From: Shewanella schlegeliana
GTDB lineage: Bacteria > Pseudomonadota > Gammaproteobacteria > Enterobacterales > Shewanellaceae
DNA: 64,000 nucleotides
Assembly: GCF_016765635.1 (NCBI RefSeq)
Contig: NZ_JAESVD010000002.1
Location: 310,001 to 374,000, forward strand
Direction of reading: 5' to 3'
Below are positions 18,211 to 27,002 of this stretch, piece after piece; the first letter of the stretch is position 1; each line of letters starts with the position of its first letter. The position numbers and the translations under genes are program-made. The notes below the pieces were generated by a model, which saw only the letters and a program-made list of their open reading frames with translations, ran no database searches and was not told the DNA's origin.

Positions 18211-18269
18211 TTAGAGGTTAGAGGTTAGAGGTTAGAGGTTAGAGGTTAGAGGTTAGAGGTTAGAGGTTA
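18211..18269. repeat. Heptamer tandem array (TTAGAGG)n
   Basis: Eight perfect consecutive TTAGAGG units plus a partial ninth, in non-coding sequence. The purity suggests recent slippage expansion and likely length variation between strains. Confidence 0.95.
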
Positions 18270-18304
18270 CTTCAGTTTTTTACAACCAAGGGATAAGGTG
18301 CATA

Positions 18305-18670
18305 ACCAAATGAACAGAAAACACCAACTCCCCATCGGAGTTGCCGAGCACATAGAAGAAAATCGCGTGAGCGAGGCAGGGATGCCGAGCTAGCTTTAGT
18401 AGAGCCATGGTCTTTCTCGTGCATCCATGCACTTCAAGACATTCTGGTTTCCTGCCTATCAGATGGCGATTCTGAAGCGTTAGTGATTTTCGAAGATGAG
18501 TAAGGCCCGTATCCAACGCATGTAACTTCGTCTGGGGCGCAGAGGGTTTACTCTTATGAAATCAAGAAAGGGGACAAGCGCTTTCCCCCTTGACTCGGGT
18601 GTGGGCGAAGCGCCACGACCTTTCATCAAACGAAGTTTGATTGCTTAAGCCCAAGCGCCAGCTTGATTAC
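18305..18670. repeat. Dispersed non-coding repeat, shared with about 54910-55330
   Basis: Contains in order CAGAAAACACC, CCCCATCGGAGTTGCCGA, AACTTCGTCTGGGGCGCAGA, GGGGACAAGCGCTTTCCCCC and ACTCGGGTGTGGGCGAAGCG; all recur in the same order near 54910-55140. It then runs into short triloop palindromes (ATCAAAC-GAA-GTTTGAT at about 18624-18640, then CAAGCGCCAGCTTG). The minus-strand frame 18280-18516 within it is not considered a gene. Confidence 0.75.
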
Positions 18671-18702
18671 CCCAATTGCTAATCAGCAATAAAATCAGCC
18701 AA

Positions 18703-20031
18703 TTACATAAACGCCAATAACGGCGAGATACACAACAATACCCCTGTGACAATAATCAGGTTAGTCGCCCAACCCTTGTATTTGTTTAAGTGTGGCACCT
18801 TGTACACCAAGTAAGCTGGGATTAAACACCCCACCAGACCGAAGATAGGGCTACAGATAGAGGTAAACGATAGAATTGGTGCATTTAAGGCAATCGCAGA
18901 CCAAGCCAGTAGAATAATGAATACTGTAACTAATTTATTCACTAGCGCTTTATTAATCTCTGATTCTTTACGACTACGCAGTAGTATGTTCATTGCAATG
19001 CCACGACAGGCTTCTTGGAAGGCTAAAAATACCCCGAAGAAAGACGTCACAATCGCAAAGATGTTAATTACAATACCAGTAATCGTTGCCCAGCTGCCAG
19101 GGAAGTATTGCGCAATAATCGCCAATGCAGAGATATTCTGGTTCATCGCCTCGGTCGCTTGCTCTTGGCTAATAGCAAAGGTAAACGATATAGCGAAGAA
19201 GAACACCACCACGAATAAGATAGCAAAGGCTATTTTCATTGCTCGTTCAGCCTTGAAACGCGCAACCTCAATCGACTTTTCGTGTGAGCGATACGAGATA
19301 ACCATTGGGCTTAACGATTGAATAAACAGAATCGAGGTTAAGGTAAATGGCAGCGTAATAATGGCATTTTTAAGCATTGGGCCAAATTCCCCCATACTTG
19401 GAATATTCGCCATATCCCAACGTGCCATCAGTAACACACCCATTACAGCTACCAGTGACAGCACAGTCACCGCCATAAAACCTGACAGCTTAAATAGCAG
19501 CTTTTCGCCTTTTGAGCCGATAAAGGCCAATAAGCAGATTAGGCCTAAGCCATAAAATACATTGTCGTTAAGGTATCCCTCTGTGACACCAAATGAATGC
19601 AGGTAAGATGCACTGTCATTGGTCACGGCTAACGAATAAACCAGCACCCAAATGACCAACATCAAGAAATAAAGCACGCCTAATGCAATACCCCAGTTTT
19701 TACCGAGATAGTTTTCAATAACACCTGGGTAATCGGTACACTTTTTTGACTCGGCCAAAGTATTTATGAATAACTTTTGAAACAGATACATTGCAGGGTA
19801 ACCAATGATGGATGACAGCAAAAATACCCATAGTCCCATCACGCCAACCTGAACTGGTAAAAATACAATACCAGCACCGATGGCCATACCAATACTCATC
19901 ACTATCCAACCAAGATCGATACTGTCAAACTTGGTGGCTTGTTGCCATTCGGCTTTGGTCATATTGGCTCGTTCGTGCAGGGGTTGCGCTTGGCTATCAC
20001 CACTTGGTGTGCCTTGAACTACTTCACTCAT
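18703..20031 (-). CDS. cyuP: HAAAP family amino-acid permease, CyuP-like (cysteine/serine)
   Basis: A 442-residue inner-membrane protein with about eleven hydrophobic segments, of the hydroxy/aromatic amino-acid permease family (SdaC, TdcC, CyuP). The motif WIVMSIGMAIGAGIVFLPVQ at about 42-61 marks the family. A serine- or cysteine-type substrate is inferred, since E. coli CyuP is encoded with the cysteine desulfidase CyuA and an equivalent gene is the next neighbour here. The symbol therefore rests on context as well as family. The start is ATG 20031; its ribosome site is weak, and ATG at residue 24 is an alternative. A minisatellite and terminator separate it from cyuA, so it needs its own promoter. 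Confidence 0.75.
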   Translation of the reverse strand: MSEVVQGTPSGDSQAQPLHERANMTKAEWQQATKFDSIDLGWIVMSIGMAIGAGIVFLPVQVGVMGLWVFLLSSIIGYPAMYLFQKLFINTLAESKKCTDYPGVIENYLGKNWGIALGVLYFLMLVIWVLVYSLAVTNDSASYLHSFGVTEGYLNDNVFYGLGLICLLAFIGSKGEKLLFKLSGFMAVTVLSLVAVMGVLLMARWDMANIPSMGEFGPMLKNAIITLPFTLTSILFIQSLSPMVISYRSHEKSIEVARFKAERAMKIAFAILFVVVFFFAISFTFAISQEQATEAMNQNISALAIIAQYFPGSWATITGIVINIFAIVTSFFGVFLAFQEACRGIAMNILLRSRKESEINKALVNKLVTVFIILLAWSAIALNAPILSFTSICSPIFGLVGCLIPAYLVYKVPHLNKYKGWATNLIIVTGVLLCISPLLAFM

Positions 20032-20642
20032 ATATCAATTCCATTAAATTTGGCTATAGCCACTGATATGATAAAAATTGTAATTATGTTTATGAGAAAA
20101 CAGGGGTTTTACCGCGTTTGCTTGGCCTGAGCATACTCAAGGATGGAGAGAAATTTTTTATTAAAATTCATCGCTATTGGCGTAGATTTAGCAAAACATA
20201 CTCTCAATTCAGTGATTTTTTCACATCGTTTTTCCGTACTGATCCAGATCAAGAGTTAATCACTTTTGACGGCTCAATAGTTTGATGTCCTTCACCTTAT
20301 TAGTCATTACTCACCTGCTAACCTGCATTCAAAAACATGAAGCATTTCACGATTTTGCTTTTTGGTAGCGAGAGATATGACGCACATTTAACGAATTAAA
20401 GTGATAGGCACAGCTAAATAAAATCAATATGTGAGCAATATCAACAGCCTACACTCATCCATAATCAGATTAAAAATCAAACTCATAAGAGATATTTTAG
20501 CCAGCTTACTCGAGGCAGCTAGCTCATTTAAGCAAGATGCAAGATTGAAGGCGAATGGATGAAATGCTCACTTTGTTCAGCCATTAAAGCGGAGGTATGA
20601 CATGGAGGAGCAAAGGAAGAGTCTTGCTAGAGCCATTAACAA

Positions 20643-20922
20643 TGAGTTTGAAATAATAAGTCTAAAGCAGTGAGTCTGAAGCAGTAAGTCTGAAGCTGTG
20701 AGTCTGAAGCAATGAGTCTGAAGCAGTGAGTCTAAAGCAGTGAGTCTAAAGCAGTGAGTCTGAAGCAGTGAGTCTGAAGCAGTGAGTCTGAAGCAGTGAG
20801 TCTGAAACAATGAGTCTGAAGCAATGAGTCTGAAGCAATGAGTCTGAAGCAATGAGTCTGAAGCAATGAGTCTGAAGCAATGAGTCTGAAGCAGTGAGTC
20901 TGAAGCAGTGAGTCTGAAGTAA
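20643..20922. repeat. 14-bp minisatellite, 20 units
   Basis: Twenty consecutive units of TGAGTCTGAAGCAG or a one- to four-base variant, exactly in register over 280 bases. Variant units (ending CAA or CAG, or TCTAAA) cluster in runs, as expected from unequal crossing-over or slippage. On the plus strand each unit brings TGA, so every frame is closed. The minus strand has no stops, which creates a spurious repetitive open frame (RLTASDSLLQTHCF). Confidence 0.95.
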
Positions 20923-20975
20923 GAGGACAATAATTGAAACAGCCTCTCGAGCCTTGGTGTATCAAGTTGAGAAAC

Positions 20976-21017
20976 TAAAAAGCCAAGTCGACTCTTAATT
21001 GAGTACCGACTTGGCTT
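20976..21017 (-). terminator. Terminator after cyuA
   Basis: Arms AAGCCAAGTCG and CGACTTGGCTT flank a 16-base loop; on the minus strand the stem is followed by TTTTAG. It lies about 70 bases after the cyuA stop and argues that cyuA and cyuP are separate transcripts. Confidence 0.75.
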
Positions 21018-21089
21018 AAAGTTCTAGCTTAAGTTTTGACTTAGAATGGCTGATAAACGCTATAGTTCTGCTTTATCAAAAAAACATGC

Positions 21090-22412
21090 TTACTTGTGAA
21101 GCATTATATCTAAGATCTGCACATCAGTTTGTGTCATTGCGCCATTAGCCAATGTCGCAAGGTTACGGATAGTTTGATCAACATCATCAGCAACAATACC
21201 TTCAGAGCCCGTCACTCGAATGCCATCAATGGCCATTAAGGCAGACTTTACGGCGGCACCAGCCGATGAAGACACTTTCATTGCGCAAGCGGTTTTGGCC
21301 CCATCACAAATAACGCCACTGACATCGCCAATCATGCTACAAATTGCAGCACTTACCTGTTCAATCTCACCATCAAGCAGATAGGTGATGCCAGCCGCCG
21401 CCCCCATAGATGCCGTTGTTGCGCCACATAAGGCAGAGAGTTTGTTCTGATAGCTCTTAATATAGATAGCCGTTAAATGCGACAGCATTAACGCGCGGAT
21501 GGTTTGCTCTTCGCTGGATTTAAGAAACTCTGCACTGGCAACAACGGGCATGGTTGCCGCAATGCCTTGGTTTCCAGAGCCCGAATTACTCATCGCAGGC
21601 ATCATGGCGCCATCCATACGCGCATCAGACGCCCCAGCAGTACGGGTTAGCACTTCGGTCAGTAAGCCGCCAGACAACAAGCCTTTAGCTTGGTTTTTTA
21701 CCAATGTCGCACCAATTTTCAAACCATAATTACCACTGAGGCCTTCAATGGATAAGGCATCATTTAGGCTTTTGGCCTGCATAATAAAACGTATGTCATC
21801 CTGTGGTGCATGCATGGCAAAATCATAAATATCTTGCAGTTTGGCCTCGGTAAACGGATTCGCTTTGCAGCTGTCTTTAACAGTCTCCACCTGTGGAGTG
21901 AGTAAACACTGCTCACCATTTTTTTCAATCGCAATGACTTGAGTGTGGCTATCGGCAATGGTAACGCTCGCTGTTTGCTGCTGATAATACACCGTGACTT
22001 TGGCGTATAAGACATTAGCCACATCAGCGACGCCTACAGTCACCTGATCGTTCGCCAGCATTAACTTAGCGGCCTCGACATCGTTATCAGTGAGTTTTTT
22101 TAATACTTCAAGACCAGCACTACGCTCCCCTGCGATGGCACCAATGGCAGCAGCAATCGGCAAGCCAACCATCCCCGTGCCGGGAATGCCCACGCCCATA
22201 CCGTTTTTCATTAAGTTGGCAGAAACAGCAACGTCCATCTTAATGTCCAGTTTAACGTCCTTTGTGGCGTTACAGGCTTGGTTTTTTATGCCTAACTCAT
22301 CAATGGCAATGGCGGCAGCTAATGCAACAGAAATTGGTTCAGTACAGCCAAGGGCTGGAACGACATCGCGTTTAACTGCTTCAAGGAATAAAGGCCATAA
22401 GTGTTGTTTCAT
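21090..22412 (-). CDS. cyuA: L-cysteine desulfidase CyuA (UPF0597/YhaM family)
   Basis: A 440-residue cytoplasmic enzyme of the family formerly UPF0597, which degrades L-cysteine to pyruvate, ammonia and sulfide. Family landmarks are ALGCTEPISVALAAA at 20-34 (Cys23), MGVGIPGTGMVGLPIAAAIG, and the C-terminal cysteine-bearing stretches SALCGATTASMGAAAG and CSMIGDVSGVICDGAKTAC. These cysteines are expected to hold an iron-sulfur cluster, as in related serine dehydratases. The start is ATG 22412. It is divergent from a CyuR-type regulator across a 218-base gap, and a matching transporter lies downstream. That arrangement supports cysteine detoxification and use rather than a biosynthetic role. 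Confidence 0.88.
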   Translation of the reverse strand: MKQHLWPLFLEAVKRDVVPALGCTEPISVALAAAIAIDELGIKNQACNATKDVKLDIKMDVAVSANLMKNGMGVGIPGTGMVGLPIAAAIGAIAGERSAGLEVLKKLTDNDVEAAKLMLANDQVTVGVADVANVLYAKVTVYYQQQTASVTIADSHTQVIAIEKNGEQCLLTPQVETVKDSCKANPFTEAKLQDIYDFAMHAPQDDIRFIMQAKSLNDALSIEGLSGNYGLKIGATLVKNQAKGLLSGGLLTEVLTRTAGASDARMDGAMMPAMSNSGSGNQGIAATMPVVASAEFLKSSEEQTIRALMLSHLTAIYIKSYQNKLSALCGATTASMGAAAGITYLLDGEIEQVSAAICSMIGDVSGVICDGAKTACAMKVSSSAGAAVKSALMAIDGIRVTGSEGIVADDVDQTIRNLATLANGAMTQTDVQILDIMLHK

Positions 22413-22455
22413 CGTTCTACTCGCTTCTAGTCATCGACACTATTTGGAATAAAGT

Positions 22456-22482
22456 CATTGCAATCTTTGTTTCATTGTAATG
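22456..22482. promoter_or_regulatory. Candidate operator between cyuA and cyuR
   Basis: Arms CATTGCAAT and ATTGTAATG are inverted repeats with one mismatch, nine bases apart, placed 44 bases upstream of the cyuA start in the divergent cyuA-cyuR gap. Lrp-family regulators bind such dyads. Binding is inferred only. Confidence 0.4.
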
Positions 22483-22630
22483 GATTACTTGAAGAATTAT
22501 TTTTCCATTTTTTCTACCAATGAGACAGAAAAGAGAAAGATTTTCTACTAGAATACGCTTACAAGTTATACAGCCGCTTAAATATTCAATAATAGATAAT
22601 CAACAGAGAATCTCAGTAAGGAAGAACCTT

Positions 22631-23110
22631 GTGGTTGAAAAAGTAAAACTAGATAAAGTCGACCGACAACTGCTAACCATGCTGCAGCACGATGTCACCT
22701 TATCGCTTAACGAGTTAGCCAAAGCCGTTAATTTAACGACCACGCCTTGCTGGAAACGCTTAAAGCGTCTAGAAGAAGAGGGGGTGATCAACAAGCGAGT
22801 CGCCCTACTCAACCCCAGTAAAATAGGTGTTGATTTCACCGCATTTGTGCAGGTTAAGACCTGTGATCACTCCCATGCTTGGTATGAGAAATTTATTGAA
22901 GCTGTCTACGCCATGCCGGAAGTGATGGAGTTTTACCGCATGGCTGGGGAGTATGATTATATGATGCGGGTACAAGTTGAAGATATGGCTGCATTTGATC
23001 ACTTTTATAAACGTTTGGTCAATCAAGTGGCAGGCTTAACCAATGTCACCTCAACCTTTGCGATGGAGTCGTTGAAGTTCAGCACGGTTTTGCCATTAAA
23101 GCCTGCTTAA
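22631..23110 (+). CDS. cyuR: Lrp/AsnC family regulator CyuR (DecR)
   Basis: A 159-residue transcription factor very close to E. coli DecR/CyuR, the cysteine-responsive activator of cysteine detoxification genes. An N-terminal helix-turn-helix ([20 protein letters not shown], then [20 protein letters not shown]) is followed by an effector-binding RAM domain ([18 protein letters not shown] in essence, and [13 protein letters not shown]). I chose GTG 22631 because AAGGAAG precedes it and the homologue starts there. An ATG at 22520 would add 37 residues with no family match. Divergent from cyuA, it probably activates cyuA and cyuP and may control itself. Confidence 0.9.
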   Translation: MVEKVKLDKVDRQLLTMLQHDVTLSLNELAKAVNLTTTPCWKRLKRLEEEGVINKRVALLNPSKIGVDFTAFVQVKTCDHSHAWYEKFIEAVYAMPEVMEFYRMAGEYDYMMRVQVEDMAAFDHFYKRLVNQVAGLTNVTSTFAMESLKFSTVLPLKPA

Positions 23111-23146
23111 TTAACCCTCATCGCTTCCGAGTTTATTTAAACCGAT

Positions 23147-23175
23147 AAAAAAAGGGATGCAACCAGTGCATCCCT
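23147..23175 (-). terminator. Terminator of recJ
   Basis: The stem AGGGATGCA/TGCATCCCT with loop ACCAG is followed on the minus strand by seven T. It sits about 30 bases after the recJ stop and near the cyuR end. Confidence 0.85.
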
Positions 23176-23202
23176 CTCCCTTGATGTCATTTTGCCATAG
23201 CC

Positions 23203-24927
23203 CTACTTAGGCTCTATCTGCTCAACCATCAGCTGCAAACTCTGATTACCTCTAAACTCATTCACATCGAGTTTATACACCACCTGTGCGTACTGAATAG
23301 TGGCATCGGGCCAGGTCTTCAAGTCCACATTAAAGGCGATGGCATCGAGCATCACTCGGCCGCACTCGGTTTCTAAAATCAATTTTAAGTGCTTCTCGCC
23401 AACGATGCGCTGCTGGATAACCCTAAAGTAACCATCAAACAGCGGCTCAGGGAATGACTGTCCCCAAGGGCCTGCACTCCTTAGCTCACTGGCAAGCTCA
23501 AGCTTAAACTGCTCGGGCACCAACTCGCCGTCTGAAACCAACTCGCCGGTCAGTAATTCAGGCGCTAACACTTCCCGCACCGCTTTATCGTAAGCCTCGG
23601 CAAACAGGGAAAACTGACCCGCTTGAATCGATAGACCCGCCGCCATGGCGTGTCCACCAAACTTTAGAATAAGCCCTGGATGGCGCGAGTTAATCAGCTC
23701 CAGTAGGTCACGCATATGCAAGCCCTTAATCGAGCGTGCCGAACCTTTAATCTCGCCGTCACCCGCCTCAGCAAAGGCGATGACTGGACGGTGATACTTA
23801 TCTTTAATGCGCGAGGCTAAAATACCGATCACCCCTTGGTGCCAATCTGCCTGATAGATGGCGATGCCCCATGGCAGCTCGGCTTCATTAAGCTCGATAC
23901 TCTCAAGACTCTTAAGCGCCTCTTGCTGCATATCGGCTTCTAGATCGCGCCGCTCGGCATTCAAGCCATCAAGCTCAGATGCCATGCGCCTAGCCAGCAT
24001 CATATCTTCACAGAGTAAGGTTTCCACCCCGAGCGCCATCTCATCGAGACGACCCGCGGCGTTAAGCCGTGGCCCAACAGCAAAACCAAAGTCTGAGGCG
24101 ACAATACGCGATGGTGTGCGCTTGGCCACCTCTAATAACGCGGTGATACCAACACGACAGCGTCCAGCCTTAACTCGCTGTAGACCCGCTTCCACTAGAA
24201 TACGGTTATTGGTATCGAGCGATACCACGTCGGCCACAGTGCCTAGGGCAACGATATCCAGTAGTTGAGCAAGGTTAGGTTCGCTAATGCCCTGCTGCTG
24301 ATACCAGTTGCGGCTTCGAAGCTCGGCTCTAAGCGCCGACATCAGATAAAATGCCACGCCCACTCCGGCAATAGACTTACTGGCAAACTCGCAGCCGTCT
24401 TGATTAGGGTTCACGATGGCATCGGCGTCAGGCAAAGTGTGCCCAGGGAGATGGTGGTCGGTAATCACCACCGTCATGCCGTGGGCTGTTGCCGCCGCGA
24501 CCCCCTCTATTGAGGAGATGCCATTATCGACGGTGATCAAAAGCTGTGCTTGCCTGCTGGCCGCAACCGAGACAATCTCAGGGCTTAAGCCATAACCGTA
24601 ATCGAAGCGGTTCGGAATCAGGTAATCCACCTTTTGTGCGCCCATCATCCGCAGTGCTAACACGCAGACACTGGTGGAGGTGGCACCATCGGCGTCGAAA
24701 TCCCCCATGATCAGAATCGCCTTTTGCGCCTCGATGGCATCGGCAACTATCTTAGCCGCTTGCTCAAGCCCGGCCATGGTGTTGGGGCGCAGTAACTTGC
24801 CAAGGCTCAGCTCACAATCGGCAGCAACCACACCACGACTGGCGTAGATCTGTTTTAAAATGGGAGAAAGCGTATCGGGAAGGTGACTATCATCGACTCT
24901 AGGGCGGCGAACTATCTTATGGATCAC
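23203..24927 (-). CDS. recJ: Single-stranded-DNA-specific exonuclease RecJ
   Basis: A 574-residue 5'-3' exonuclease acting in recombination, mismatch repair and base-excision repair. The DHH phosphoesterase motifs are intact: GDFDADGATST (75-85, motif I), VDNGISS (133-139) and ITDHHLPG (155-162, the DHH signature). Further on are VALGTVADVV and the DHHA1 signature KFGGHAMAAGLSI, followed by a C-terminal OB-like region. Length is normal. It lies downstream of dsbC, as in enterics, but a strong hairpin separates the two. The usual downstream prfB and lysS are absent; a terminator and cyuR follow instead. Confidence 0.96.
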   Translation of the reverse strand: MIHKIVRRPRVDDSHLPDTLSPILKQIYASRGVVAADCELSLGKLLRPNTMAGLEQAAKIVADAIEAQKAILIMGDFDADGATSTSVCVLALRMMGAQKVDYLIPNRFDYGYGLSPEIVSVAASRQAQLLITVDNGISSIEGVAAATAHGMTVVITDHHLPGHTLPDADAIVNPNQDGCEFASKSIAGVGVAFYLMSALRAELRSRNWYQQQGISEPNLAQLLDIVALGTVADVVSLDTNNRILVEAGLQRVKAGRCRVGITALLEVAKRTPSRIVASDFGFAVGPRLNAAGRLDEMALGVETLLCEDMMLARRMASELDGLNAERRDLEADMQQEALKSLESIELNEAELPWGIAIYQADWHQGVIGILASRIKDKYHRPVIAFAEAGDGEIKGSARSIKGLHMRDLLELINSRHPGLILKFGGHAMAAGLSIQAGQFSLFAEAYDKAVREVLAPELLTGELVSDGELVPEQFKLELASELRSAGPWGQSFPEPLFDGYFRVIQQRIVGEKHLKLILETECGRVMLDAIAFNVDLKTWPDATIQYAQVVYKLDVNEFRGNQSLQLMVEQIEPK

Positions 24928-24992
24928 GTTGAATTAAACCCTCAAAACTAAAAACAGTAGCAGCATAGCAAAGACTGCCGGAAAAGGGGCAC

Positions 24993-25021
24993 AAAAAAGG
25001 TGAGCCTAGGCTCACCTTTTT
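24993..25021 (-). terminator. Hairpin terminator between dsbC and recJ
   Basis: A perfect inverted repeat (AAAAAGGTGAGCC joined at TA to GGCTCACCTTTTT) with T-runs on both strands, 40 bases after the dsbC stop. It should reduce read-through from dsbC into recJ, unless the two share a message through partial termination. Confidence 0.85.
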
Positions 25022-25061
25022 GCTTCTCAGACTCAATTCAGTCCTGAATTCAACAACTGAA

Positions 25062-25790
25062 TTACTGTACAGACTCTAAAGTACGTAGCAGTGCCTTAGG
25101 TGGCTGGTAGCCAGGAATAAGAGTACCGTCTTCAAGAATGAGCGCTGGCGTGCCGTTAATACCAATAGCCTGACCTAGGTTATATTGCTCGGCAATTTTA
25201 GCGTCACACTTGGCGCTCTTAATCGCCTTACCATTTTTGGCATCACCCATGGCCTTAAGTGGATCGGCTGCGCACCATACAGACTCCATCTCGTCTGCAT
25301 TAGCAGATGGAACGCCCGCACGTGGGAACGCAAGATAACGCACGGTAATTCCGAGGTCGTTATACTCTTGCATCTCGTTATGTAGCTTACGGCAGTAACC
25401 ACAGCTTACATCGGTAAATACAGTTACCACGTACTTTTCATTTTTTGCCTTGTAGACCAGCATATTGTCTTCGAGTGGCTTTATCATATCCACGCGAGGC
25501 CCCGCCATCGCCGCCTCGGTTAAGTTCTTCATACCCTTATCGAGGTCATAAAGATTACCATGAAACAGCTTTGAACCATCTTTGCTGATATACAACACAC
25601 CACGGTCAGTGAAGGCCTCGTATAGCTCAGGGATAGGTGATGGCTTCATAGAAAGCACTTCAACGTTTAACGCTTCGTTTAACTTCTGCTTCAACGCTGC
25701 GGTATCATCGCCTGTGCTGTTTGATGCTGCGAAAGCTGCTGGTGCAACCAACATTGCAGCAATCAAAGAAAATGTTCGAGTGAACTTCAT
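25062..25790 (-). CDS. dsbC: Thiol:disulfide interchange protein DsbC
   Basis: A 242-residue periplasmic disulfide isomerase. A cleavable signal peptide ends at about residue 21 (LVAPAAFAA). The N-terminal dimerisation domain follows (to about 80), then a thioredoxin fold with the active site C130-G-Y-C133 in FTDVSCGYCRKLHNEM. A cis-proline loop is at GINGTPALIL. A second cysteine pair (VWCAADPLKA and SAKCDAKI) is also typical of DsbC. It lies between xerD and recJ as in E. coli, 289 bases from xerD. In that gap, GTTACAG/CTGTAAC arms (25861-25902) enclose a smaller hairpin. Confidence 0.95.
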   Translation of the reverse strand: MKFTRTFSLIAAMLVAPAAFAASNSTGDDTAALKQKLNEALNVEVLSMKPSPIPELYEAFTDRGVLYISKDGSKLFHGNLYDLDKGMKNLTEAAMAGPRVDMIKPLEDNMLVYKAKNEKYVVTVFTDVSCGYCRKLHNEMQEYNDLGITVRYLAFPRAGVPSANADEMESVWCAADPLKAMGDAKNGKAIKSAKCDAKIAEQYNLGQAIGINGTPALILEDGTLIPGYQPPKALLRTLESVQ

Positions 25791-26079
25791 TAGTTTTCCT
25801 ACTCTTTGTAAGGGTCAGACTGACAGATATAAATGATTAGACCTTATCTGGAGCTGAAAAGTTACAGACTCAATTCAGTTAAAGCAAATTATTTGCTGTA
25901 ACTAAATCATACAGACGTGAAACTCATCATATAATTCAATTAAGTAGCGAATTAATGAAAGTTATTCTGTAGGCTCAATTTCGCTTTCATCTACTCAAAA
26001 TTCTAACCTGAGACTCATCAAGCCTCGAATCAATATTCGTCATTCAAAGCATAAAAACAATTTAACTGCGTTGCGAAAA

Positions 26080-26982
26080 TCAGCCTCGAGGATGATGTTC
26101 ACTGTGCAGGCTTGCCAGCCTTGCAGTCGCAACATGGGTATAGATCTGTGTCGTCGATAGGTCGCTATGACCGAGCAGTAATTGCACCACGCGCAAGTCT
26201 GCACCGTGATTAAGTAAGTGAGTGGCAAATGCATGCCTGAGAGTGTGAGGCGAAAGCTCAGTAGTAATCCCAGCTCTCAGGGCATAGAGCTTAATACGAT
26301 GCCAGAAAGTTTGTCGCGTCATCTGCTGCGCCCGCTTAGAGGGAAATAGCACATCACTCTGCTTGCCCTTAAGCAGCTCGGCTCTGGCAAACTTAAGATA
26401 ATCCTCAACCTCGGTAACGGCGAGTTCACCGAGCGGCACTAAACGCTCCTTGCCCCCCTTACCAGTAATACGAACTAGGCCTTGGCGCAGACTTAATTGC
26501 TCCATGGTCAGTCCCACCAGCTCCGATACACGCAAACCCGTAGCATACAGTAGCTCCAGCATCGCCTTGTCGCGGCACTCAACAGGATCGTCTTGTTCAG
26601 GCTCCGCCAGCAAACGGTCGATATCTTCTTCACTCAGTGAGTCAGGAAGTTTACGAGCAAGTTTGGGCGATTCGATAAGCGCCATGGGATCGGTATCGAT
26701 CTGTTTCTTTACAATAAGATAGCCATAAAAACGGCGTAAACTACTCATCATGCGAGCGCTACTGGTTTTGGCAAAGCCTTTATCGAAGCGCTCAGCTAAG
26801 TAGTCACGGATATCAAACTGGCTACAGGTGACTAAGTCGCCCCCACGGCACTGTAAATAGCGATCGAGATGACGCAGATCGGTGCGATAAGCGCTTAAGG
26901 TATTATCACTTAAGCCCTTGGTTGACCAAAGGTCATCTAAAAACAGATCAATAATGCTATTAGGCGTGTACTTATCTGACAC
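26080..26982 (-). CDS. xerD: Tyrosine recombinase XerD
   Basis: A 300-residue site-specific recombinase that, with XerC, resolves chromosome dimers at dif. The N-terminal SAM-like core-binding domain (about 6-90) is followed by a catalytic domain holding the full set of residues: R151 (GLRVSELVGL), K175, H246 and R249 (SPHTLRHAFATHLL), H272 (LLGHSDLSTTQ) and nucleophile Y281 (IYTHV). Length is typical. It is the promoter-proximal member of the xerD-dsbC-recJ block. It is a housekeeping recombinase; no integron, attachment site or phage gene is near. Confidence 0.96.
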   Translation of the reverse strand: MSDKYTPNSIIDLFLDDLWSTKGLSDNTLSAYRTDLRHLDRYLQCRGGDLVTCSQFDIRDYLAERFDKGFAKTSSARMMSSLRRFYGYLIVKKQIDTDPMALIESPKLARKLPDSLSEEDIDRLLAEPEQDDPVECRDKAMLELLYATGLRVSELVGLTMEQLSLRQGLVRITGKGGKERLVPLGELAVTEVEDYLKFARAELLKGKQSDVLFPSKRAQQMTRQTFWHRIKLYALRAGITTELSPHTLRHAFATHLLNHGADLRVVQLLLGHSDLSTTQIYTHVATARLASLHSEHHPRG

Positions 26983-27002
26983 TTATCATTCCTACCTACG
27001 AT

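Noticed and set aside
18280..18516. 78-codon minus-strand frame
   Set aside because: It lies wholly inside the dispersed repeat also present near 54910-55140, where the frame is not kept.
18211..20922. CRISPR array
   Set aside because: The arrays are pure tandem repeats of 7 and 14 bases with no unique spacers and no cas genes.
20577..20965. Two repetitive minus-strand open frames (RLTASDSLLQTHCF repeats)
   Set aside because: They are produced by a 14-bp minisatellite with no stop on that strand; frame is shared by three phases and no start or ribosome site is convincing.
21090..22412. Classical L-serine dehydratase instead of CyuA
   Set aside because: Length, the ALGCTEP start and the paired CyuR-type regulator fit the UPF0597/CyuA family better.
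26080..26982. XerD as a sign of an integrative element
   Set aside because: It sits in the conserved xerD-dsbC-recJ block with a full housekeeping sequence; no attachment-site duplication or cargo is adjacent.
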